In this document: positions 1-12,600 of the stretch, piece by piece
Position numbering within the stretch: the stretch's first letter is position 1
How the letters are laid out: every line of letters begins with the position of its first letter
Assembly: GCA_948470475.1 (NCBI GenBank)
Contig: OX419337.1
Coordinates: 34,098,484 to 34,162,483, forward strand
Reading direction: 5' to 3'
Source: Galaxea fascicularis
Taxonomy: Eukaryota; Cnidaria; Anthozoa; Scleractinia; Euphylliidae
Length of the DNA stretch: 64,000 nucleotides
Program-made: the position numbers and the translations under genes
The notes under the pieces: generated by a model
Databases searched by the model: none
What the model saw: only the letters and a program-made list of their open reading frames with translations
Told to the model about the DNA's origin: nothing

Positions 1-496
1 TATCGTTTGTTAGATTGAAATAGGAATAAGAGAGTCGTTAATGCATTGGTGTTAGGTACTAGTCGGAGAGTGAGGCAGACAGGTCAACGCCTACCTTAAT
101 AATAACAATAATAATAGAAATAGTAATAATCATCATCATCTTCAGATCGATGACTTTGCCGTTTTTATAGCTGGTTGAATAGGCTGTACAAAATGAATGA
201 TTAGTTAGCAACGTGATAAGGCTTTTGTGTTTGGAACCAGTTAAAGATCGGGGCCGAGTTGCTCGAAGCATAGTTTGCACTAACCTGGGTTAAATACCAA
301 CGCAACCTATAGATTTTAATTGGATTTAACCAATGGTTAGCTCTAACCATGCTTTGAGCAACTCAGCCCAGATGGTTGAGAAGGAATGTCACCTAAAACC
401 CGGTTCACTTTAACACTAGTCATAACAGCAGTCATCCATTAAGAAGGCAACGGTTATTTAGAGGGCGACTAAGAGTTTCTATTTTCGTTTCTGTAG
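1..496 (+). other. Intron (3' part) with a small inverted-repeat element
   Basis: No coding sequence is seen. It holds an AAT-rich stretch at about 94-145 and a MITE-like inverted repeat at 251-369. It ends with the acceptor of the first exon. Confidence 0.7.
251..369. repeat. MITE-like short inverted-repeat element
   Basis: Arms at 251-271 and 349-369 are inverted copies of GGGC(C/T)GAGTTGCTC(G/A)AAGC with about two mismatches. A second inner pair (actaacc / ggttagc) extends the pairing. It looks like a non-autonomous DNA transposon. Clear target-site duplications were not found. Confidence 0.6.
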
Positions 497-637
497 AGCT
501 GTGAAGCAGAAGCATCTTGTCGTCCCATTGAAGAGCTCCTGGATCGCCCTGTTGAACGCATTTTGGAATACAGAGCGTATCTCTCAGATCTTGTGGAGTG
601 TGGTCGAAAAGCTGGTGTTGATACACATGATCTTGAG
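497..637 (+). CDS. Exon 1 of window: DH (RhoGEF) domain, C-terminal part
   Basis: The acceptor is tttctgtag and the donor gtactg; phase 0 on both sides, 47 codons. The peptide contains RPVERILEYRAYLSDLVE, which fits the Dbl-homology core motif (P.QRI..Y..LL..L). It aligns over its whole length with the peptide of exons 63239-63331 and 63630-63680, with shared E, C, P, EY, L..L and D.E positions. This makes it the paralogous stretch of a second DH domain whose earlier exons lie upstream. Alternative: an unrelated helical segment, which is less likely given the collinear match. Confidence 0.78.
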
Positions 638-3600
638 GTACTGTTTCTTGCAAGTTGGAACTGGTACAATTTTGTAGTCACATTTGCTCTCAGTTTGGTA
701 ACGATTGCGTTGATTCTTTTCTTTAGGCTACCTTTGGTTGTTTGTATTCTGCCATGTCTTTCACATCGTGTGTTTTATTTTTGAAGTGAATAAAAGTTGG
801 CTAATCGTTGCCCGTTTAGAGTGTTTCTCAATACCAAACGTCACAAAATGGATAATGCAACTTGCTCTTCTGTGAATCATTTGACCAACTCTTTACACCA
901 AGTTGCTTCTCAAAACTTACAACTAATCTCCAAGTGTGTGTCGCCTTCTTTGTGAAAAGTTGAAAATGAGTTTTTTGTGTATCCAAGACTTTCATTCTAA
1001 CCTCCCATTTTCAACGTTTTTGTTTTTAGGCTGGCAAGGAAGTTATAGACCGCCTCTGTGCCGAAATTACACAGCACACTCAGTAAGTGTACTTTTACAA
1101 GGTTGAGTATATGTGTATTGTAGCTAAATGACCACGTATGAAGGACCGTGGGGCTCAGGGGCGGCCGAGATCCCTTTGCATGGGCTCCTCGTGGTTTGCT
1201 TTCGCATTCCTTTGTCTACTGGGCCATTTGAGTGAGGTCATTTTCCTGCTGAATTTCCAAGTGTCTTACTCACTCCCTCCCTTTCATAAGCATTCCTGAT
1301 TGGTTCAGTGTGATAGTGATGCTGGTGGTGGCAGCTCACTGGGTTGTCATAGATACCTTGTGAATATGTCTCCAGGTCATTAATATTTTATTTCATTTCG
1401 TAGGTTTGAAATCCTCATGACTGAGACGCCAAAAGAGATTGAGTTCTTCGTTGCTTTGCAAGATTACAGGGATGATCTTAACAACACTTGCCTTGAGAAG
1501 GAAGAGACGGTTTTGGTGGTAGATCGGGTGTCACGCCCAGGGATGTACAAGGTGGTGAGATTTAGATCCGATGGTTCCAGAGGCGATGAAGTCTGGGTGC
1601 CGTCGTCAGTTTTGCGACGCAAGAAGTCGACAGCTGAAATCATCATGCCTGCTGAGTACACGGTAAAGCTCAAGGCAAAACCTGGCCTTAAATTACCCGG
1701 CGAAGTTGCTGAAATTACGATCCCTGCTCCAGAAAGGGAAGTCTTCGTTGAGATGTCTCCAGTTGAGCTGGCTTCGGCTCCAGCGGCGCCCATATTCACC
1801 ATGCCTTTGGAAGATCAAAAAACAACGGAAGGTCAACCAACGGAGCTAAATGTCCGCGTGTCTGGTATTCCTGAGCCAGAAATATCTTGGATCAAGGATG
1901 ATCGCCCAGTTAGAACGGGAGAGCGCATTCATGCTGAGAAGAAAGGAGATTTGTACAGTTTGAAGATATCCGAGGTAGATATTGAGGATGAAGGGACTTA
2001 CACTTGCAAGGCCACAAATGAAGCTGGAGAAGTCTACTCGAAGGCGGACCTGAATGTTGAATGTAAGGGAATAAGAGTCGTATGTTATATTTTTGAGAGC
2101 TAGCCAAGTAGTCGTATAATTCATAAATATGTTATGTCATTTTCACAACGGACTAGTCTAGCTAACCACTTGGGAGAAATTAGTGTCTAGCATAGGTAGT
2201 TGATTTTGAGCGTATCCAGTTAAAGTGTTCAATAGGTTACTTAAGTTAGCAGCAGTGCCCTGGATATTCGTACACCTAGTGGACTCAAAAAGCCTGAACC
2301 GTACAGCTCTTGTGAAGTGTGACAAAAATTGGGTGTAAGCAGTAGTGCCTTTGGAAGTAATCAGGCTTGCTATCCCGAAAGTGATTTTGTTCGGAGAAAA
2401 TTATATTCTGGCAAAGAAAAATCAATGCTTAGCCTTGAAGATTGAAGAGTGGAGTCTGTTGATCTTTATGGAGATGTCAGTAACACCAAAGATGAGCACA
2501 GAGCCTAAAGCCAAGTACGCAAATACTGCCTGTCTTGGGTCTGGCCTCCTTACATTCACGGACCTGGTGGTCATGGCATACTGTAGTTCGTGTTAAATAC
2601 GTAGCATAACAATGAAGAGCGCACACGATTGGTGTCCGGTGAGGTATGTGTAAACCTAGAAATGTTAACCAAGACACTGTTAACACAAGGTTTGTTACTC
2701 TATTTGATTGCAGCTGGTGAATCAGAAGGGGAACCCGAGGTTGAGGAGCCACAAATCACTGTGATTAAACTGTAAGAACATTAAGAGTACATAGAATGGA
2801 CTCAAAATAATTTATATCATGCTTTTCCTTCTGGATTTTAGAAAGTGGCTAATGTTGGTAGAGTACCACTTTGAGTGAGGTAGAATAGACTCATTCAGTT
2901 GTGATGACGTTTGGGCGGACATGACTGTTAATTAACATTAAGAAGGAGGAAAAGTGCGTTGCTGATTAGAATCAAGATTCCTAAGAACCTTTGAAATGCC
3001 CTCGATGAACGTCCGCTGAAGTGTTCATTAGTGTTTTCATGTTCCTGTGAAAGAACAAATTCCATAATTTATGTTATAACTTTTCATGCTCTGTCTGCAG
3101 AGAGCCTAAGCAACGACAGCAATCTGTGACATTAACGGTTGACGGAGTAGATGGCATCAACCTTCAACCTATCGAACTTCAACTTCCTCAGCCTGGTGAC
3201 ATCAGCGCATCTGAGATCCATGTGATGGCAGAAGGTGTCCCTACGTCTCGCAGACGATCAATACCTCCCGAATTTTCCACTGAACTGGATGACCAAACAA
3301 TAGAGGAAGGTGATTGTGTGGAAATGCAGATCTTTGTCACCGGCACGCCTCCTCCAGAAGTGGTTTGGTACAAAGATGACCAACCAATCACAATCTACCC
3401 ACACAGACGCTTTCATGCAACCAGAGTAAATGATATCTGTAGCCTGGAAATCAAGGACGCGCGTTGTAGTGACCAAGGAAACTACACTTGCAGAGCTAAG
3501 AACACTGCTGGAGAAGTCAGAAAGTCATGCAAACTTACTGTCAAGCAAGTGACGCCAACGAGCCCACCAGCTTTTGTTAAACAGTTGAAGGATGTGTACA

Positions 3601-6600
3601 TCGTAGAAGGCTCTTGCACTCGGTTTGATGTTAAAGTCACAGGAATGCCAGAACCTGAAGTCACCTGGTATAAGGATGGTCACCTTGTAAAAAAGGACAA
3701 GCACATGGAGATCGTCCATGATGAAGACACTTCTGCCTTGATTGTTATGTATGGGAAGCCAGACGATGCAGGCGATTATACTTGCAAAGCTGTAAACGAA
3801 GCTGGAGAAGCAGAGTCATCAGCGCGTCTACACATTTCACCTTTACAGGTACCCGCAAAATTTACCTCGCCAGTTGAAGATGTGGACGTGTTCGAAAGAG
3901 AACCAGTGAAGCTGAAATGTACAGTAATTGGAAGACCCGATCCTAACGTAACTTGGTTCAAAGACAATCAACAGCTGCATGAAAGCAGCAAGTTCAGAAT
4001 GAGTGTGAACCCAGACAACACTTGTGTCTTGGCCATACAGAACGTAGACTTGCAAGATGAGGGAAGTTACACGTGCACAGCGACTAATTCGGCAGGTAAA
4101 GATACTTGCTCAGGTAAATTAACTGTTAACGGCGAGGGCAAGTTCCCAGAGTTCACCAAAGTCTTGGAGAATGCTGAAATACCAGATGGCAGCCCAGTGC
4201 GTTTTGACGTCCATGTTACTGGAAAACCAACTCCAGTTGTAGAATGGCTCAAGGGTACTAAGGTCCTAAAACCTGGTCCACGGTTTGAAACTCAGTCAAG
4301 TGGCAACTGTCACACGTTTGTGATAACAAATTGTAGAGATGACGACAGTGGTAACTACACATGCAAGGCAAAGAACAAGTTTGGGACAGCTACTTGTGAT
4401 GCAACACTTGTTGTTGCAGAGGATACTGTGCCACCAAGATTTACAAAGAAGCTCTACGACTCAACGGCAGATGCTGGCAACACTGTGGAATTTTCTGTAA
4501 AGTACATTGGCAGCCCAGAACCAAAGGTGAAATGGTATCTGGATGACGAGGAGGTTTCTGAAGATGATGAAGGTATGGACATTGAGACTGAGCCAGGGTC
4601 TTCTTTGCTTGTGCTTGAGGACATTGCACCAAACGACTCTGGGCAGTACAAATGCATTATTACCAATATTGCAGGAAAAGCAGTTACAAGTGCACAGCTC
4701 AAGGTTGTAGAAGAAGGTGTTAAGTCCACACCGAAGATGCCATCAGAAATGGTAAAGGGTGTGGGTCACGTAACTGAGAAAGAGCCAAGTGGAAGCCCGC
4801 CAATGTTTGTCAAGAAGCTTTCGACCCTCCGTGCTATTGAGGGTGATGCAGTTCGATTGGAAGTGATAGTCGATGGCACACCAAAGCCCTCTGTGCATTG
4901 GTTTGTTGAAAATGATCTCGTGGTGGAAGATCGGCATACTCGTATCATCAAAGAGGGAAATGTGCATGCTTTAGTAATTTCCAAGACCGTGCTGGATGAT
5001 GAAGCCGAGTACAAGTGTGTAGCAGAGAATTCACATGGCCAGGTTGAATGTACAGCTGAATTGCTTGTAGATGAACTTACCATTAAGCCTGAGTTTGTTA
5101 AACAGCTTAAACCACTCGAGGTGAAAGACCAGTGTGATGCTGTATTCGAAGTAAAAGTGCATGGCAAACCTGAACCTGATGTTTCCTGGTTCAAAAACAA
5201 TGTTCCTGTCCGTCCAGGGGGCCGATACGTGATAAACTCAGTTGACGACTTACACACTCTCATCATCCACGACACAACACCAGAAGATTCTGGTGAAGTC
5301 AAATGTCAAGCTACAAACGATGCTGGTAAAGCTCAAAGCGTTGCACCACTTCTTGTGATGCCAGCCGCTGTACAAGAAACGTTGGAGGCCCCGACTTTTC
5401 TTAAGAAACCTGAGAATGCCCGTCTTGTCGAGGGAGGGTCCACCTCCTTTGAGGTTCAAGTTGATGGCACACCTATGCCCACAGTTACGTGGTACACTGA
5501 GGAAGACGAAGAGATACCTGAACTAGGCCACATCCGTTGCCTACCTGATGGAACCTTGGTGATTGACAAAGCAGAACTTGATGACGAAGGATTTTACAAA
5601 TGTGTTGTTTCAAACAAGGCTGGCGAAGTGTCTTGCAAAGTCGAGGTGATTGTGGACGAGGCTATTGTTGAAGAGATTCCAGTTTCTCAGAGACCTGAAG
5701 TAGAAAGTGAAATTCCCATTGAAGGTTTGCTTGGCGTTCCAACAGAGGAAGTGATACAACCTGTTATAACGAAGAAATTACAAGATCTCAGTGTAACTGA
5801 GGGTGATACAGTAAAGTTTGAAGTGGAGGTCATTGGAAATCCTAAACCGGTAGCTCGTTGGGAAACCAATGGTGCAGAGATCATGGGGAATGAAGAAACA
5901 GTTATGGAAACCAGTGGTGACAGTTACAGACTTACCTTGAGGGATGTTGTGCCAGACGATGAAGGAGAGTACACATTTACGGCCAGAAATGAAGCTGGAA
6001 AAGTTTCATGTAAAGGAAAGCTGCTGGTACACAAGAGGATAGTAAAGCCATCTTTCTTGTATGCACTCAGGGACGTTGAAGTGAACGAAAGTAGTGATGT
6101 ACGGCTGGAAGTTCGCGTTCAAGGAACTGAGCCAGACATCGAGTGGTACAGAAACGGCGTTGTCATCGAGGAAACAACCTCTCGAACTGAGTTTGTCGAG
6201 AATGAAGAGAGGGAAAGCTATGCATACCTTATTTATGGCGCTAAAACAGAGGACCAAGGTACCTATCGTTGTACAGCGGTGAATGAAGCTGGTGAAGCAT
6301 CTTGTGAAGGAAAGTTGACTGTTAGAGAAAACGTTATACCGCCAAGATTTCTTCAACGTCTCGAGAACAGAAAGATTGTTGAAAGTACAGCTGTAGACTT
6401 GGAAGTTGAGGTTAGCGGAAGGCCCAAACCAACTGTGAGGTGGTTCAAGGATGGGGATGATGTCACTTCAGATGATCTTCTTCAAATGGACACGGAAGGG
6501 CGCATTCATACCTTATCCATAACCCGTTGTAGACTATCAGATGGTGGAAGGTACAGTTGTGTTGCATCTAACAGTGGTGGAAGAGACACCTGTTCTGCTA

Positions 6601-9600
6601 CTCTTGAAGTGGAGAAAGAGATGCATGCTCCAGAATTTGTTGTTCAGCCAGCTGGAGCACAGATTGTAGAGGGTGGTGAAGCTCGGTTTGAAGCCGTTGT
6701 TTCTGGGCTACCAGAACCAGAAATTGAGTGGTTTAAAGATGGAAAGCTGATACGAGACAGCCATCGTTTCAAACTTGAATTCGATGACAATAAATCTGTT
6801 CTGACAATCAAGGATGCAGAACAGATTGATGATGGCGAATTCACTTGTACGGCAACTAACAAAGTGGGAAAAGTTTCTTGCACTGTAGAACTTGTCGTGG
6901 GAGAAGCAATTGTGGCGCCGGAATTTGTGAAGAAAATGAGCAGTATGGAACTTTGCGAGGAGGATTTGGCCAGATTTGAAGTCCGTGTCTCCGGTACACC
7001 TCAGCCTGAGGTACAGTGGTTCAAGAATGGCAGATCCTTGGAAGGGGACGAACGCTACGAATTCCATGCAGATGATGACATGCATTCTTTGGAATTGTCA
7101 AACTGTCTTTTGTCCGATGGTGGTTTGTACAACTGCACAGCAACAAACGAAGCAGGGCAGACCTCATGTAGTGGAGAACTTACTGTCATTGAGAAACTCA
7201 TCCCTCCTGTATTCACGGATGAACCAACGTTCCCCAAGGTGATGGAAGAGGGCGGCGACATTGTGCTGGAGGCCACTGTTGATGGTAAGCCTGTGCCAAC
7301 TGTAGAATGGGTGAAAGATGATAATACTGTCAAGAACAGTGCCCATTTTAACATCAAGGCTGAGAATGGGAAACATACATTAACTATATCCGGTGCTGGC
7401 CCTGGCGACTCGGGAGTTTACAAATGTGTAGCAAACAATCCAGCTGGGTCAACGACCAGGACGTTCAACGTCAACATCGAAGGTAAGAGTTTTCTTTTAG
7501 TGTTACTGTTTCTTATGCATTTAGGTGGAAGCTTGGAGACCTTAAGCAGTGATGACATCTTTCCAGGCGTTCTCCTGCTACAATCAGTTGCAAATTTTTT
7601 GAGACATTTCCAATGAAAGACAGTTATACTTTCTCTCTTTCTTGCTGCTGTTAAGAAATCTCTGGGATATGACACACAGCCCCTCCCCCTGCCCCGTTCA
7701 AAGTGGTTTGTTCACGTTTCAAGCATGGTGTTGCACTGCTAGCAACTTTGACAAAAGGGAGTGGGGGAGGGGGAGGGGGATGGGGGAGGGGGATGGGGAG
7801 GGAAAGTGGAAACATTAAAGGCCAAATGATGTACAGTATGTTAAGTATTTTTGCAACTCATTGTAGCATTCTGGCATTGTGTTCTCTTGCTAATGGCTGT
7901 TGCCATTTCTGAAATTATAAAAACAAAATTCATGTAAATCTCTAAAACCAGCCTTACCGCTTGGAGATTTGCTTTTACTCATCCTCCACTTTGCTACTGT
8001 GTTGTTTGTGTGCGCAAGAAAGTTGGTTTCAGTAGGAAATGGTAACCAGACTCCCTTTTAGCATTTTGCTGTAGTATCGGGCCAATGCAGTGAGACGGCA
8101 CTGGAAAGAGGTCGAGAGGATGTTCTTGTTTGTTAACGTGACATCGATTATTTCCACATTTTCTCACAACCTATGTGGGATCTCTTATTGCATATATCAT
8201 CAAGAAAAAACAAAGATCGGCATTTTCGAAGTTTGTGCTACATGGTGTATTGCTGGACATGAATTGTCTTTGCATGACCCTTTTTACTCTGCCGTCCTGT
8301 TGTATGAACTCGGTTGTCTTACACTAACACAGTAAGGCTCATTTGTGATGGGTTTCAGTGTCTGTTCAGTTTTACAGTATATTTCCTTTTGCATGTGATA
8401 CAGTAAACTTAACCCGTGACTCAGCTCTTTACAAGCCGTTCAGTATGTGTCATAAGTATATATTAAAAGCACTGTAACAATACAAACAAGTTTGAGACCT
8501 TGACTTTCAGTTTCAGGGCTGCACTTTTCTAGTGAACCGCTTTATACCAACAAACCTAATACGACTGTATTCCGCGACAATGCATTTATGGTTACCGTAT
8601 ACCTTCAGATCGGCAATTTTCTTCAAATTTGGATTTTTCGGTTAACGTAATGATCAAAATGGGATCTCTTGATAGCCAACGTTACAAACTTTAATTTGAT
8701 GCAGGGGTTTAGGTATCTACAGTTTAAACCGGACGAGCTACATCGCTTGGACGCGAGGCACCCCTGAAGGCATACGGTAACCTTAAGTAATTAATTGACT
8801 ATTGCAAGGCTGGGACTGTGCTCTAATGTGCTGCTTGCTAACATGCTTGTAAATTTTTACTTCTGTTTCACTTGATGTAATAAATTGTGAGAACGCCTAC
8901 TGTAATTTGGTGAATGTAAGGCAATTTAAGGTTGGACTTACTGTGTTAGTTAATGTTAGCTGTTGTTGAAACATAAATCATGTAATTGCTTGTAAATATT
9001 TATTAACAAGCAATGACCTGTATGTATTGTTTTCCTCTATTTTTGTGAAACGTGATACAAAATTGAAGCTTTTGTAGTCACAACTGAATTATTCAACAGT
9101 TCCTGTTTGTTTTAAAGCCAGGGATGCACAAATGTTTGGTTTTTGTTAAATCTGACATAATCGTCCGTTCGTAGTAACGTAAAAGCAGAGAAGTTCTTTG
9201 ACCCTTTTAACCATAAGATCAAACTTGAAATTCTCATTTTTGGCGCCTACACATTTCCTATAGAAATAGTAGGAAGAAATTGTTAAAATATGAAGTAAAA
9301 TCATCTAGTGTGATCGTGTTTTAATTCTTGTGACCACTCTGCTCATATTAAAAGGTGAAATTTGATGCTGACCACTCTTAGAGTTTGAGGGTCAAAGTTC
9401 TTCGACGTTCGTCTAACCATACTTCCGTTCTGTATTCTGTTGTTTTAATATTAAAATCTAGAAATACGCTTGTCGCTGAAACCACAGTAACCTTTGGAGC
9501 ACCTTCTTAATCTCAACTAATGCACTTGGCAGATGTGATTTGACTGACTCTGCCTCGAGAGAAAACTGTTTGTGCTGTTAAGTGGTGTATGTGGCAAGTA

Positions 9601-12600
9601 AAGGGTGTCTTCCTAAATTGTTTATTCAGCCGATCAACGAAAACCCACAGCCGTGCAGTGCTTGCTGTCAGCTATATAGGTCAGAATTGTCGCAGTATTA
9701 ATCGTCGCTTTGTAACAAGCGCTGATTGTGTTTGAGAGCTCCGTTGTACCTCGACTAATACTAATTGTTGGGTGCACTGTTCGTCGTACATTTATGTGAT
9801 TGCGAGGTGATCATGGGTTTCCTGTGTGAGTTGTACGGAAGTACATGTGTTATGTAAAGGAACGTCCTACGCTGTAACTGGTGGACCCAATATATATCTC
9901 ACCTAATGCATTCATTCATCTATTCATACGTCGTACGCACCGGTGTCGTACACTGGAGTGGAGTGTGCAGATGACAGGTTCTCTTTACGATTCTCTTTTC
10001 TGTCAAAGATGTTTACAGACGTGGCTTCATTTTTCTCAACTGGGTTGCTCTGCGAAGCTCATACCACATACACGTTCTCACCCAGTCGCCAGAGTGAACC
10101 ATGCAGTTATTTATGTTCATGCGTGGAAGACATTTCCTTACATTTGTTTTGCATAGCTGGAAAGCCTCAAGGACGTGGACCAGAGTTTGTAAAGCCACTG
10201 ACTTCCCCCCAAGCTGTTGAAAACTCACCAGTTACTTTGGAATGTGAAGTGATTGGTTCACCTGAAATATCCATTCAGTGGCATAAAGATGATTCACGAG
10301 TTAGGCAGACAACACGCGTTCGTACGGAGTTTGATGGCCGAGTGTGTCGGTTAATATTCTTGCGTACAGAGCTGGATGACGAGGCAGATTACAAGTGTGT
10401 TGCTAAGAATGACTTTGGGATGGCGACGACAGAGTGTGAACTTCTTGTTGAAGAAGACCATAGCGCACCTTTTTTCAAGAAGAAGCCAGAGAATCGTACC
10501 GCAAAAGCGGGTGAAGCTGTAACATTCAGCGTGCTTGTTACTGGAAATCCACATCCTGAGGTGGACTGGTTTAAAGATGGAGAGGTGATCGAAGGCAAGG
10601 GACGGTTTGGTATCAAAGAAAATGTTGACCATGGAAAATTTTCTCTTACTATTGAGAAGACTACAGATGACGATGCCGGGACATACAGATGTGTTGCGTT
10701 CAATGAAGCTGGGGAAACGTCCTGCAAGGCAATTTTGGATTTTGTTTCACTTCAAGAATCTTTGAAGAGTGAGATTGAAGTACCTTTTGAGATCCAGTTC
10801 AATTCAAATATGACTGAACCAGTGAGCATTACTGTTCAGCCACAATCTCTCTCAACAACAAGAGAACCAGAAACAGCAGAGCCTAAACCCGTGAAGAAAA
10901 AGCTTTCAGCAGCTCGAGAGGGTCCGGCTATTGAGTTAACCACCTCAGTGAACGATCGTGAACCTCCACACTTTGTTGAATTGCCTGAAGGATGCAGTCA
11001 CTTTGAGGTAAACCCTGATGGTGATATCAAATTGGACGTGAGAGTAAGTGGAAAACCCCTCCCAGAGGCGAAGTGGCTGAAGGATGACAAGCCCATACCA
11101 GCGAGTGATAATCTTTTGTTTCATGACGATGGCGATAGGCACACATTAGTAATAAAGAGACCCACTCCCAAGGATAAAGGAACATACATATGCCAAGCAA
11201 CAAGTGAGTCTGGAACTGCCGCTAGACGTTTTGAAGTCAACATAGAAGGTAATGCAGACTGGGTGATGCCCTCTTTCCAAGAACAGGTGGAAAGCCCTTT
11301 TAGAATTTCTGATGACGGTGTTGTGACCATGGAAGTTAAAGTTGCAGGGAATCCTGATCCAGAAATCGAGTGGACACGAGACGACCAGCCGATAAAAGAG
11401 AGTGATCGCATCCAACTCCTCAAAAAGCGAGACAATGTTTATAGCCTAGTCATCAAAGGTGCCCAGCCTGAAGATGAAGGCAAGTACACTTGCACAGCAA
11501 CCAACCCAGCTGGCAAAACAATGAGGACGTACACCCTTAACATAGGCAGTGTGAAGACCAAACCACTCGGGCCCTTAGAAGAAGCGATTGCCCCTCCCAA
11601 GGTCTTGGAACGTCCAGAAAGGGGACCGTCTTTCTATGTTTCAGAGGATGGAGATGTTAAGCTGGAGGTTCACTTTAGTGGCCAGCCAGAGGTTGAGTGG
11701 TCCAAGGATGGCGCGCCAATACAGGAAAGCAGTCACTTTCAGATGAAGTCCAAGGAAGGAGTGCATACCATGGTTATAAAGGGTGCCATTCCAGATGACA
11801 AAGGTCTGTACAAATGCACAGCGTCAAATAAAGCAGGAATGGCTTGGAAAACATTTACGGTAGATTTTGAAGGGAATGAGGAATTGCCGTCATCAGACAT
11901 GTCCGATATGAGCAGACCTTCGTTTGTAGAGGATGAATCTGTTATACCGTTCGAAGTAACCGATGAAGGAAATGTCAAACTAGAAGCTAGAGTGGAAGGA
12001 AAGCCTAAACCTAATGTTGAATGGGACAAAGACGAAGTTGCACTGGAAAACAGCGAACACGTCACCATCACCTCAAAGGATGATCTGCATACTTTAGTGA
12101 TTAAAAATCCAACAATAGATGATAAAGGAACATACACTCTTACTGCCACAAATGAAGCCGGAGTTGGAACTCGTGCATTCAATGTTGAGATCGAAGGTAG
12201 CTCTTAACAGTCAGGGTTCTCCGTAAGCTCCGGCAACCGGCGAAAATCGCTGTCTACTCGTCCTGAGCACGTCGGCTACAAAAATAATTTTTTTTCGGAA
12301 TAAGGTTACACTTGTCTTAATTTCTTGTTGCAACTGTCATGCACGAGGAAAACAATAGGGACTTTAAGCAAATCGCTACGGCGACCTCTACTACGACGAT
12401 CGTGGATGTAGAGTCCTGGGGAGAGTACGTCACACCAAATTTCAACTTTAAGCAAGCTCGGTCCAAACATTGACCACAGCGTTTCTCGCTCACTTGCTTT
12501 CGCTATATTTATCAACAACAGAATTCAATGGTGGTCAAGTAAGAAAAAAGGCCAATTTAAACATATCGTTTGCCAATAAGAATATTGATAGGAAACATCA

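Larger units (their letters stand above)
7483..10156 (+). other. 2.7-kb intron
   Basis: No exon was found. It holds a G-rich tract (7757-7803) and a foldback element (8590-8782). The rest is AT-rich unique-looking sequence. The open frame of 9943-10156 is intronic read-through into exon 6. Confidence 0.7.

Noticed and set aside
4766..5302. Long minus-strand open frames over the Ig exons (for example 4766-5302, 25847-26629, 36114-36632)
   Set aside because: They mirror the codon pattern of the plus-strand Ig repeats, look alike from exon to exon, and have no domain marks.
9943..10156. Open frame upstream of exon 6 as an alternative N-terminus
   Set aside because: It is continuous only by chance; the acceptor at 10156 is strong and in phase with exon 5, and the peptide has no Ig or signal features.
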